This document shows, piece by piece, positions 55,588-63,653 of a stretch of 64,000 nucleotides of DNA (positions are counted from its first letter, which is position 1; each line of letters opens with the position of its first letter). Where the stretch lies: positions 186,001 to 250,000 of the forward strand of contig NZ_JAHWDP010000001.1 in assembly GCF_019312585.1 (NCBI RefSeq). Direction: 5' to 3'. Below the pieces are notes generated by a model. The model was not told the origin of the DNA. It made no database searches and saw nothing but the letters and a program-made list of their open reading frames with translations. A program made the translations under genes and the position numbers. Origin of the DNA: Halomarinibacterium sedimenti (GTDB lineage Bacteria; Bacteroidota; Bacteroidia; Flavobacteriales; Flavobacteriaceae).

Positions 55588-55614
55588 CCACTTTTTACCA
55601 CTTTTTACCACTTT
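55588..55614 (-). promoter_or_regulatory. MraZ operator: three AAAGTGG boxes, 10-bp period
   Basis: On the minus strand AAAGTGG occurs at 55594-55588, 55604-55598 and 55614-55608, separated by TAA. Known MraZ boxes are direct repeats with a GTGG/TGGGA core at 10-bp spacing (E. coli, Mycoplasma). Their place over the expected -33 region suggests that MraZ competes with or recruits RNA polymerase. Confidence 0.8.
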
Positions 55615-55752
55615 GTTGATAAGTTTTACCACCCACACTATGAAATTAGCATGGTGGTTTTCTATTTATTCTGATTTACAGAGGATTAAAGACGTGCATA
55701 TACAGAAGTTTTCAACAATAAAAACAAGCACATCATTTCGTTAAAATTTGTT

Positions 55753-55760
55753 TACTTTTG
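55753..55760 (+). promoter_or_regulatory. -7 box TACTTTTG of the hydrolase-engB unit
   Basis: An exact TAnnTTTG match 22 bases before the ATG at 55782. Confidence 0.55.
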
Positions 55761-55781
55761 TTTTAAGTTTTAAAGCACTTT

Positions 55782-56546
55782 ATGGCACATCGGCTTAAAA
55801 AAGAAGGTAAATACTCTTACTTAGAAATTGGCGAAGGAACTCCTATTGTAATTATGCATGGGCTTATGGGTGGTTTGAGTAATTTTGATGGAGTAGTTGA
55901 TTTTTTTCCGAAAAAAGGATACAAAGTAGTTATCCCCGAGTTACCCATTTACTCCATGCCAATTCTTAAAACCAATGTAAAAAACATTGCTAAATACGTT
56001 TCGGGTTTTATCGATTTTAAAGGATATAAAGAGGTTATTCTTTTAGGGAATTCATTAGGAGGTCATATTGGTTTAATGGTCACAAAATTGTATCCAGAAA
56101 AAGTTAAAGCCCTTGTAATTACAGGGAGTTCTGGCTTATACGAAAGTGCCATGGGAGAGACCTACCCAAAAAGAGGCGACTACGATTACATAAAGCAAAA
56201 GGCAGAAAATGTTTTTTACGACCCTTCTATTGCCACCAAAGAAATTGTAGATGAAGTTTACGCTAGTGTAAACGATAGAAACAAACTTATTAGAACACTC
56301 TCTATTGCCAAAAGTGCAATTCGACACAATATGGCAAAGGATTTACCTCATATGCACAATCCAACTTGTATTATTTGGGGGAAAAATGATAATGTAACTC
56401 CTCCAGAAGTAGCCGATGAATTTCACGAATTACTTCCCGACTCCGATTTATATTGGATAGACAAATGTGGTCATGCGGCAATGATGGAGCATCCAGACAC
56501 ATTCAACGATTTACTCTTCGCTTGGTTACAAAAGCGAGGATTTTAA
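55782..56546 (+). CDS. Alpha/beta hydrolase
   Basis: A 254-aa alpha/beta-fold hydrolase. The oxyanion region is [12 protein letters not shown], the nucleophile Ser is in [11 protein letters not shown], the acid in [12 protein letters not shown], and the His in [11 protein letters not shown]. It is cytoplasmic, with no signal peptide. The substrate cannot be deduced. It is followed by engB after 10 bases, and this pairing recurs in Bacteroidetes. Confidence 0.88.
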   Translation: MAHRLKKEGKYSYLEIGEGTPIVIMHGLMGGLSNFDGVVDFFPKKGYKVVIPELPIYSMPILKTNVKNIAKYVSGFIDFKGYKEVILLGNSLGGHIGLMVTKLYPEKVKALVITGSSGLYESAMGETYPKRGDYDYIKQKAENVFYDPSIATKEIVDEVYASVNDRNKLIRTLSIAKSAIRHNMAKDLPHMHNPTCIIWGKNDNVTPPEVADEFHELLPDSDLYWIDKCGHAAMMEHPDTFNDLLFAWLQKRGF

Positions 56547-56556
56547 CAATCTACCC

Positions 56557-57162
56557 ATGAAAATCACCTCGGCAGAATTTGTCATGAGCAACAGTGATGT
56601 TGCAAAATGTCCTAAAAATAAATTGCCAGAATACGCTTTTATAGGTCGATCCAACGTTGGAAAATCTTCCCTTATCAATATGCTTATGCAACGAAAAAGC
56701 TTGGCAAAAACAAGTGGAAGACCTGGAAAAACTCAGTTAATTAATCACTTTTTAATTAATAAAAATTGGTACTTGGTAGATTTACCTGGTTATGGTTACG
56801 CGCGTGTTTCAAAATCCAGTAAAAAAACCTTTCAGAAATTTATTACCAATTATTTCGAAAAACGTCAACAACTTGTGTTAGGCTTCGTTTTAATTGATTG
56901 CAGACACGAACCACAACCTATCGATTTGGAGTTTATGGAATGGATGGGGCAAAGTCAGATTCCCTTTAGTATTATTTTTACAAAAGCCGATAAACTAAAA
57001 CCAAACGCCCTAACTAGAAATTTAGAAGTTTACACCCAAAAGATGCTAGAAACCTGGGAAGAAATGCCACTATATTTCGTTACTTCTGCAAGTAATGGCG
57101 ATGGGCGTGACGAATTGTTAGGGTACATTAATCAGATTAATTCCGATTTAACCGCTTCGTAA
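56557..57162 (+). CDS. engB: Ribosome biogenesis GTPase EngB (YihA/YsxC)
   Basis: A 201-aa GTPase. G1 is [10 protein letters not shown] (residues 30-39), the switch region [14 protein letters not shown]3 DLPGYGYA and G4 FTKADKL. It assists late 50S subunit assembly. Its last 26 bases overlap the convergent CxxC gene. Confidence 0.95.
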   Translation: MKITSAEFVMSNSDVAKCPKNKLPEYAFIGRSNVGKSSLINMLMQRKSLAKTSGRPGKTQLINHFLINKNWYLVDLPGYGYARVSKSSKKTFQKFITNYFEKRQQLVLGFVLIDCRHEPQPIDLEFMEWMGQSQIPFSIIFTKADKLKPNALTRNLEVYTQKMLETWEEMPLYFVTSASNGDGRDELLGYINQINSDLTAS

Positions 57163-57502
57163 TTAATTCAATTAAAGATTCTGGGGTTTTGAGTTCTTTT
57201 AACTCTACCGAAGAAATAAAAACCTCTAAAACTTCATTTCTTGTTACTAATATTACTGGAAAATCAAACTTTTGAAGCCACTTCGATTTATATTGCTTTT
57301 GAAACTCATCACGATGGAGAAAAATCATTTCAGTTTTTGAGTTTTCCCTAAAATCCTTCCAAATCTTTTTTTCTGAAAAAGCACCAAACGTAATGGCGCA
57401 AAGACTACAAGAGTAATTCTTTGGACTTATAATTTTATGTGCAGTATCCCAAAGTGCTTGTACTTTTCCTGAGGTTGCATGGTAAACAAAAATAAGCTTC
57501 AA
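57137..57502 (-). CDS. Conserved hypothetical CxxC protein beside gldC
   Basis: A 121-aa soluble protein with an N-terminal strand ([19 protein letters not shown]) and a CSLC motif at residues 32-35, then an alpha/beta body ([29 protein letters not shown]). The layout hints at a thioredoxin-like or metal-binding fold. It is separated from gldC by one base and so is likely cotranscribed with gldB-gldC. I know no assigned function. Confidence 0.8.
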   Translation of the reverse strand: MKLIFVYHATSGKVQALWDTAHKIISPKNYSCSLCAITFGAFSEKKIWKDFRENSKTEMIFLHRDEFQKQYKSKWLQKFDFPVILVTRNEVLEVFISSVELKELKTPESLIELITKRLNRN

Positions 57503-57503
57503 A

Positions 57504-57839
57504 TTAGTCTTTTTTCAATTCTAATTTTTCAGCAAAATAATCGCAAAAGTCAAGCATAGTAGCGGTCATTTTTTCATCATTAGTGGCGCGTTTAAAAGTG
57601 TCTGCCATTGCTGTGAGGGTTTGATGAAAAAATACCTTCATTTCGTCCAGCGGCATATCCTTTGTCCATAAATCAATACGTAAAGCTTCTTGATTTTTAT
57701 GATCCCAAACCGAAAGTAACATCGCCTTTGTTTCCATATTATCTACGCCACCGTCTGGTGCTGCCCAATGCAATTTTTCTGGAATGCGATTTTCGTCCAT
57801 TCCTACTGTTAATTTAATTTCTGATGTAATTTTACTCAT
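57504..57839 (-). CDS. gldC: Gliding motility protein GldC
   Basis: A 111-aa soluble protein. ITSEIKLTVGMDENRIPEKL followed by WAAPDGG and VDNMETKAMLLSVWD is the GldC signature. In F. johnsoniae GldC improves but is not essential for gliding. It overlaps gldB by 4 bases (ATGA), forming the classic gldBC pair. Confidence 0.93.
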   Translation of the reverse strand: MSKITSEIKLTVGMDENRIPEKLHWAAPDGGVDNMETKAMLLSVWDHKNQEALRIDLWTKDMPLDEMKVFFHQTLTAMADTFKRATNDEKMTATMLDFCDYFAEKLELKKD

Positions 57840-58813
57840 TTCTTTGGTTTGTATTTTGAATCATTAAAAATCTCTTCAGCACGTTTATTCATTAATTGTA
57901 ATACTGAAACTGCATTTTCTTCCATATACGATTGTACAATTTTCCATCCTATATATTTTCCTATCATCCCTGGCGATTCGTTATCAATTTCCAAGTTAAA
58001 TTTTGAAAAGGGCGCAGGTGTAATAAAGCGTTGAAGCAATTTTACATCGGTACTGTATAATAGTTCATTTTCAATAAAATAACGCCATACTTCTACTTCA
58101 TTTTCAACAGCCCAATTCATCTCATCCTCGGTGTATCCCATTTTTTCGGCATCGGGAACATTAGGCAACCATAAGTCCTTTAAATAGAGTTCCTTTCCAT
58201 AATATATTATTTGCTCCAAAAACGATCGTTGTGTGGGCACTGAAATATACTTCTTAGCATAGGCAGATGCCACATCCGGCATTATCTGCGAAGGTTTCAT
58301 GGTTTTTGAAATATATTTTGAAATTCCTTCATAAAAAAAGTGATCCTCCCCTAAATAGGTGTCAAGTTCTATAATCAAAAATTGGTCGTTGGCAATAACT
58401 TTGGTTCTATAATCCACATCTGAGGTAGTGGTAAAAACTTCTGGTGTTGAAAAATCTGGGAAATAGTATTTAATATGCTGAAACAGCGCTATTAAATCAT
58501 CTTCAAGTTTTTCTTCGGAAGGGAATACTTTTACGACCTCATTATTTAGTTGCTTTTGAAGCGTGTCTTGCATTTTCTCAACCCAAATACTATCGTGATA
58601 TTGCTCTGGAAAGAACAAAGGATACTGACTTTTAAGGTTTTCTAAATCTGATGGGCTTGACTGGGCAAAAACTTTATCAAAACGAACTAACTCAAGATTT
58701 ACAGGGATTTTTTCAATTTCCTCCTCTGTTTTAGACTTCGATTGGCAACCTAAAAGCAAAAGAAGTGCGAAAAAAAATGAAACGAGGTACTTCATAAAAT
58801 TTAAATTCTTCAT
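57836..58813 (-). CDS. gldB: Gliding motility lipoprotein GldB
   Basis: A 325-aa lipoprotein with lipobox LLGC (about residue 23) and the early VNLELVRFDKVFAQ motif of GldB; ELDTYLGEDHFFY and the end region EDEMNWAVENE fit the family. GldB is required for gliding and is linked to the T9SS. The second ATG at 58795 gives a shorter signal peptide and is equally possible. It is divergent from nadE. Confidence 0.92.
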   Translation of the reverse strand: MKNLNFMKYLVSFFFALLLLLGCQSKSKTEEEIEKIPVNLELVRFDKVFAQSSPSDLENLKSQYPLFFPEQYHDSIWVEKMQDTLQKQLNNEVVKVFPSEEKLEDDLIALFQHIKYYFPDFSTPEVFTTTSDVDYRTKVIANDQFLIIELDTYLGEDHFFYEGISKYISKTMKPSQIMPDVASAYAKKYISVPTQRSFLEQIIYYGKELYLKDLWLPNVPDAEKMGYTEDEMNWAVENEVEVWRYFIENELLYSTDVKLLQRFITPAPFSKFNLEIDNESPGMIGKYIGWKIVQSYMEENAVSVLQLMNKRAEEIFNDSKYKPKK

Positions 58814-58850
58814 TAATAACGGTATTCCTTTTTTTAAATTTTGTTTTCTC

Positions 58851-58858
58851 TATTTTTG
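58851..58858 (+). promoter_or_regulatory. -7 box TATTTTTG of nadE
   Basis: An exact TAnnTTTG match 42 bases before the nadE ATG, in the gldB-nadE divergent region. Confidence 0.5.
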
Positions 58859-58899
58859 TGATGCAAAGGTATCATTAATCTTGTTTAAATTGTCCTAAA

Positions 58900-59691
58900 A
58901 TGAATACAGAAAAGGTTACAGACCATATTGTAAATTGGTTAAAAGAATATGCTATAAATGCCAAAATGGATGGTTTTGTCGTGGGGGTTAGTGGTGGAAT
59001 AGACTCTGCTGTAACCTCAACCCTTTGTGCAATGACTGGATTACGGACCCTTTGCGTAGAAATGCCCATACATCAAGCGGCATCTCAAGTAACAAGAGCG
59101 CAAGAGCATATTTTACAATTAAAAAGCCGTTTTGCCAATGTAACCGACGTGCGAGTAGATCTTACCCCGGTTTTTGAAGAATTAAAAAAACAAGTACCTC
59201 AAACTAAAGAAGATGCTTTTCTAGATTTAAGCCTTGCAAATACTCGTGCTCGCCTACGAATGACAACACTTTATTATTTTGCAGGATTACATCGATATTT
59301 AGTAGCAGGAACAGGTAATAAGGTTGAAGATTTTGGAGTTGGTTTTTATACAAAATACGGTGATGGTGGCGTGGATTTAAGTCCCATTGCAGATTTGCTA
59401 AAAAGTGAAGTGTATAGTATTGGTAGACATGTAAATGTTCCAGATTCTATCTTAAAAGCGGCTCCTACAGATGGACTTTTTGGCGATAGTCGAACAGACG
59501 AAGATCAAATTGGAGCAAGTTATGACGAACTAGAATGGGCAATGAAAATGATTGAAGAAAACAAATCTCCCGAAGACTTTGAAGGACGCAAAAAAGAGGT
59601 ACTCAAAATATACGCACGCTTAAATAAGGCCAACCAACATAAGATGAAACCCATTCCTGTTTGCGAAATTCCCCCTCATATTAAACTTTAA
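58900..59691 (+). CDS. nadE: NAD+ synthase, ammonia-type
   Basis: A 263-aa ATP pyrophosphatase-fold enzyme. VVGVSGGIDSAVTS (PP-loop at residues 31-36), AGTGNKVEDFGVGFYTKYGDGG and LKAAPTDGLF are NadE motifs. It amidates nicotinic acid adenine dinucleotide. There is no N-terminal glutaminase domain, so it uses free ammonia. Confidence 0.95.
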   Translation: MNTEKVTDHIVNWLKEYAINAKMDGFVVGVSGGIDSAVTSTLCAMTGLRTLCVEMPIHQAASQVTRAQEHILQLKSRFANVTDVRVDLTPVFEELKKQVPQTKEDAFLDLSLANTRARLRMTTLYYFAGLHRYLVAGTGNKVEDFGVGFYTKYGDGGVDLSPIADLLKSEVYSIGRHVNVPDSILKAAPTDGLFGDSRTDEDQIGASYDELEWAMKMIEENKSPEDFEGRKKEVLKIYARLNKANQHKMKPIPVCEIPPHIKL

Positions 59692-59845
59692 CAGTTCTTC
59701 AACGAATTTTCTTACAGTTCGACGAAAAATAATAGACTCTCAACTTCTTTTTTATAGTTTTGATTTGTAGTATAAATATTACAAAAACCTCACACTTATT
59801 ATAATCCCCTGTTTTAAGTGTTTTCTTTAATAAAATGAATAAAGA

Positions 59846-60478
59846 ATGAAGAAAATTGTTATTGCAGATCACCATCCGGTTACCAGAAAAGGGATTGCTT
59901 GCATGTTAAAAAAGTCGAAGGATTATTCCATCGTAGGAAAAGTAAATAATGGAGATGAACTTTTTAAGAATTTGGAAGAAATCAATCCCGATATATTAAT
60001 TATGGAAATTGATATGCCACAGATTAACGGCATAAATGTCTTACGAAGCATAAAAACTGAGTTTCCCCAAACAAGAGTTCTTATCTTTTCTACACATCCC
60101 GAAGAAATTTATGCGCTCCGCTCCATTAAATCTGGCGCCGCTGGATATGTACCAAAAACAGCATCTACAAAAGTATTCCTAAAAGCACTAAAACGAATTG
60201 CAAAAGGAGGAATTTTCCTTAATGAAGAACTTACCTCAACTTTTACTAGTAGAAACGTTGGAGAGTCTAGTGCTATAAGCCGTTATAAAAAATTATCTTC
60301 TCGCGAGATAGAAGTACTTAATTTATTGTCTAGTGGAAAACGCAATAAAGACATAGCCAACGCACTTGATATTAACGAAAAGACTGTTAGTACATACAAA
60401 ACTAGACTGTTGAAAAAGTTAAAAGTAGATAATCTAGCAGATTTGATTAACCAATCGAGAATGTTTCAGTTTGGGTAG
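59846..60478 (+). CDS. NarL-type response regulator with atypical receiver
   Basis: A 210-aa protein: receiver (1-120) and LuxR-type HTH (145-205; KLSSREIEVLNLLSSGKRNK, DIANALDINEKTVSTYKTRL). In the receiver the phospho-acceptor position is Glu54 (LIMEIDMP) where Asp is normal, and the acidic pair is Asp8-His9 (IADHHP). Thr/Ser82-83 and Lys104 are kept. Glu can mimic phospho-Asp, so it may bind DNA without a kinase. No histidine kinase is adjacent; dnaG is convergent with no gap. Confidence 0.92.
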   Translation: MKKIVIADHHPVTRKGIACMLKKSKDYSIVGKVNNGDELFKNLEEINPDILIMEIDMPQINGINVLRSIKTEFPQTRVLIFSTHPEEIYALRSIKSGAAGYVPKTASTKVFLKALKRIAKGGIFLNEELTSTFTSRNVGESSAISRYKKLSSREIEVLNLLSSGKRNKDIANALDINEKTVSTYKTRLLKKLKVDNLADLINQSRMFQFG

Positions 60479-62440
60479 TTAGAGCACCCTGTTTAGTTTT
60501 TCTGAAAGGACTTTTTTCAACGTAATATAATCCATAATATTCTGGAGATTTTCTTTATCTTCAGAAACCTCTGGATTTTTTACTGCTTCACTTAAGTCCA
60601 TTATTTTTTTCGACACTAAGTGCCTACGTAAATTTAAAATGGTTTCACTTACCATCTGTGAAATACCGTGTTTTTTCTCTTTTACATAAATATCCTTTCT
60701 ATCCCAATGATGTAATTGGTGTTTTTCTTCATCCATCACCACATGACTGGCAACTTCTGCAATTTCTTTAGGAAGTTGATTAATTAGTTGATCAATTTTT
60801 AACTCTCCTTCTTGATTATAAGTGTTTATTACAGCGTAATATAATTGCTGAAAGGCATCATTAGTAAACTCCACTTCATCCTCCTGAAGATCTAAATAAA
60901 TCTTTTCAAACACCTTTGCTGTCACCCACTCGGGTTTAAAAACAATTTCACCTTCTTCTGATGCTTCAATAATTAATTCTTCAAAACGCTCCTCCTCATT
61001 TCCATATAGCAATAACAATTCAATAATTTTTTGCTCTAATTGATATTGGGCATCTACTTTTTGAATGACCTCCTTTTCTACAGGCACCACTTCCATAGTT
61101 TCTGTATCTCTTCGAGGCCTTTTTGATGCTTCCCTTCGTTCCTTCTGAAGCATTTGAGCAAGCGTGTTAAAAAGCACTTCCTCACTAATATCCATGATAC
61201 GAGAGCATTCTTTTAAATACACTTCCTGCTTTATCGAATCTGGAATTTTCGAGATACTCGTGACCATATCCCGAATAGTCTCCGCTTTTTTTATAGGATC
61301 ATTCTTGGCTTCAGAAGCTAAAAGAGATGCTTTAAAATTGATAAAATCTTTAGCATTCTCTTCTAAATACAGCGTGAGATCTTCAAGGGAATTATTTTTT
61401 GCAAAGCTATCTGGGTCCTCGCCTTCTGGAAAAGTACAAATCTTAACATTAAGCCCTTGTTCCAAAATCAAATCCACCCCACGCAATGAAGCACGTAAAC
61501 CAGCAGCATCTCCATCAAATAGTAAGGTGATGTTTTTTGTTAGCCGATGAATGAGTCTAATCTGTTCTGAAGTTAATGCTGTACCAGATGAAGAAACAAC
61601 ATTTTCAATTCCGCTTTGGTGAAACTGAATCACATCGGTATAGCCTTCCACCAAATAACAATTGTCCTCTTTGGCAATGGCTTGTTTTGCAAGGTAAATT
61701 CCGTAGAGGACTTTACTTTTATGATATACTTCACTCTCGGGTGAATTGAGGTATTTTGCAGCTTTTTTATCGCTGGTTAAAATACGTCCTCCAAATCCTA
61801 ACACACGTCCGCTTAAACTGTGGATTGGAAAAATAACACGTCCTTTAAATCGGTCGAATTGTTTTTCCGTTTTTACAATGGTTAACCCTGTTTTTTCTAG
61901 GTAACTAAGTTGATATCCATTTTTTAAGGCTTCAGAGGTAAAGGCATCCCACTCATCTGGCGAATACCCAAGCTGAAACTTTTTTATAATAGCTTCAGTA
62001 AAACCTCTTTCCTTAAAATAACTATAGCCTATGGCTTTGCCAGCTTCCGTTTCGGTAAGTGTTTTAGCAAAATAGTCTCGTGCAAATTCATTCACCAAAT
62101 ACAAGCTTTCCCGTTCGCTTGCTTCCTCTTTGGCTTCGGCACTTTGCTCGGTTTCTTCAATTTCAATTCCGTACTTTTTTGCCAAATATTTAATGGCTTC
62201 GGGATACGAAAAATGCTCGTGTTCCATTAAAAAAGCCACTACATTACCTCCTTTTCCGCTGGAAAAATCTTTCCAAATCTGCTTAACGGGAGATACCATA
62301 AAACTTGGAGTGCGTTCTTCAGAAAAAGGACTCAATCCTTTATAGTTACTCCCCGATTTCTTTAACTGAACAAAATCACCAATAACCTCCTCAACACGGG
62401 CGGTATCAAATACTTGATCTATGGTGGTTTTTGAAATCAA
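60479..62440 (-). CDS. dnaG: DNA primase DnaG
   Basis: A 653-aa primase. The N-terminal CHC2-type domain is recognisable (YKGLSPFSEERTPSFMVSP), but its four zinc ligands are Ser37, Ser40, Asp58 and Ser61. The TOPRIM core is normal: LVEGYTDVIQFHQSG (Glu) and LLFDGDAAGLRASLRG (DxD). The C-terminal domain would bind DnaB helicase. A TTG start at 62440 is supported by a -7 box 19 bases upstream. Confidence 0.95.
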   Translation of the reverse strand: MISKTTIDQVFDTARVEEVIGDFVQLKKSGSNYKGLSPFSEERTPSFMVSPVKQIWKDFSSGKGGNVVAFLMEHEHFSYPEAIKYLAKKYGIEIEETEQSAEAKEEASERESLYLVNEFARDYFAKTLTETEAGKAIGYSYFKERGFTEAIIKKFQLGYSPDEWDAFTSEALKNGYQLSYLEKTGLTIVKTEKQFDRFKGRVIFPIHSLSGRVLGFGGRILTSDKKAAKYLNSPESEVYHKSKVLYGIYLAKQAIAKEDNCYLVEGYTDVIQFHQSGIENVVSSSGTALTSEQIRLIHRLTKNITLLFDGDAAGLRASLRGVDLILEQGLNVKICTFPEGEDPDSFAKNNSLEDLTLYLEENAKDFINFKASLLASEAKNDPIKKAETIRDMVTSISKIPDSIKQEVYLKECSRIMDISEEVLFNTLAQMLQKERREASKRPRRDTETMEVVPVEKEVIQKVDAQYQLEQKIIELLLLYGNEEERFEELIIEASEEGEIVFKPEWVTAKVFEKIYLDLQEDEVEFTNDAFQQLYYAVINTYNQEGELKIDQLINQLPKEIAEVASHVVMDEEKHQLHHWDRKDIYVKEKKHGISQMVSETILNLRRHLVSKKIMDLSEAVKNPEVSEDKENLQNIMDYITLKKVLSEKLNRVL

Positions 62441-62458
62441 AAGGAGCTAAATTTAAAA

Positions 62459-62466
62459 CAAATATA
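62459..62466 (-). promoter_or_regulatory. -7 box TATATTTG of dnaG
   Basis: An exact TAnnTTTG match on the minus strand, 19 bases upstream of the TTG start. Confidence 0.55.
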
Positions 62467-62502
62467 CTAAATGAAAACCTCTCGACTGCGCTCGATGATA
62501 CA

Positions 62503-62536
62503 ATAAAAAAGACACTCAAAAACCGAGTGCCTTTTC
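62503..62536 (-). terminator. Intrinsic terminator after the outer membrane protein gene
   Basis: On the minus strand, stem GGCACTC / GAGTGTC (one mismatch) with a CGGTTTTT-type loop and a T run, 24 bases after the stop at 62560. Confidence 0.75.
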
Positions 62537-62559
62537 TTACTAATTATTGAAACATCTGG

Positions 62560-63609
62560 CTAATCCATATCGAAACGCAATCCTAAGGATACATTGTGAA
62601 GGTCTATAGTATTATCTTTAAAAATTGGGTTGAGATCATATTTTACATAAAGCGCAGTGTCTCGCCATCCAATATACCCACTCAATCCATAAATTACATT
62701 ATTAGTATTGTAATTGGCCTTTAATTTTTGTTTTACACTTTCACCTTCTTCATCAAACTTTAATTTTTGACGTGCGCCTAAATTAAGTCCAACATACCCA
62801 CCCAAACCTACTTTTATTTTATTATAGGTATTATACCTAAAATAGGTTTCTTTTTCAATCTTGTTTGAGGGGCCAAATTCAAAATGTACTGGAATTACAA
62901 GGTTATCCATTCGGAATTTCGATTTATCCAAATCTCCATCAAACGTTTGCAGTTCGGACATGTCTCCTGTATCCACAAAATACCTATTATCTGTTGGCTT
63001 AAGTCCGTTAAACTGAAATGAAATTCCGTATTTTACACGAAGCCAATTGCTTTCATTAAAAACTCTCGTTTTCCAAGCCCAACCAATTTCTGCAAATCGG
63101 CTTCCTCCTATTTTAAAATCGCTATCATTTAAAGATTGTCCATCGCCAATCGCATTGTTTAAGCCAAAAGCCAAAACAAAATCACTGGTGGTACGACGGT
63201 CGTATTTTCTTTCTTTATACTTTCTACCTAGGTAAATAAAGCCGTCTTTGTCTTTTCCTCCCAGTCCAAAACTCAAAACAGTTCGATCATCATCATCAAT
63301 AACCTCCACAGTATTGTTGCGTTGGATTAATGCTATTTTATTATCTACAATAGCGATTCGGTTTTCAATATTGAGTGCATGCTTTTCGGCAGCGGCGTTT
63401 TTTAATTGCTCTGCTTCAGCCTCAGTAATTTGATTGTTCTCCAATCTTTTATTAATGTTCTCTACTTCCCCTTTTAACAAGTCCTTTTCTTCATTAATAA
63501 TAGCTTCCTTTGAAGCTTCTAAGGTTTCTAAAGTGGTTTCTTGAGCGTGGATTTGGCACATAGTTAGTAGCCATACCGCCAAAGCGGCACTAAATGTAAT
63601 AAGTCTCAT
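62560..63609 (-). CDS. Outer membrane beta-barrel protein with coiled-coil N-terminus
   Basis: A 349-aa protein. A signal peptide (cleavage near CQIHAQ, residue 22) is followed by a Glu/Asn-rich coiled coil at about 25-95 (EKDLLKGEVENINKRLENNQ). The rest is a predicted barrel with amphipathic strands (VLAFGLNNAIGDGQSLNDSD, FRYNTYNKIKVGLGGYVG) ending LGLRFDMD. It resembles the PorT-like/outer membrane beta-barrel groups without a close match. The coiled coil may reach the periplasm or form oligomers. It follows a helical gene in the same direction. Confidence 0.78.
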   Translation of the reverse strand: MRLITFSAALAVWLLTMCQIHAQETTLETLEASKEAIINEEKDLLKGEVENINKRLENNQITEAEAEQLKNAAAEKHALNIENRIAIVDNKIALIQRNNTVEVIDDDDRTVLSFGLGGKDKDGFIYLGRKYKERKYDRRTTSDFVLAFGLNNAIGDGQSLNDSDFKIGGSRFAEIGWAWKTRVFNESNWLRVKYGISFQFNGLKPTDNRYFVDTGDMSELQTFDGDLDKSKFRMDNLVIPVHFEFGPSNKIEKETYFRYNTYNKIKVGLGGYVGLNLGARQKLKFDEEGESVKQKLKANYNTNNVIYGLSGYIGWRDTALYVKYDLNPIFKDNTIDLHNVSLGLRFDMD

Positions 63610-63653
63610 AATGTTCGTGATTTGTGCTTTTTAAAGCGTGATTGATGAATTGT

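Noticed and set aside
62479-62500. CTCGACTGCGCTCGATG, resembling a half of a dispersed palindrome
   Set aside because: There is only one short copy in the window and no clear stem, so it is not listed as a repeat feature.
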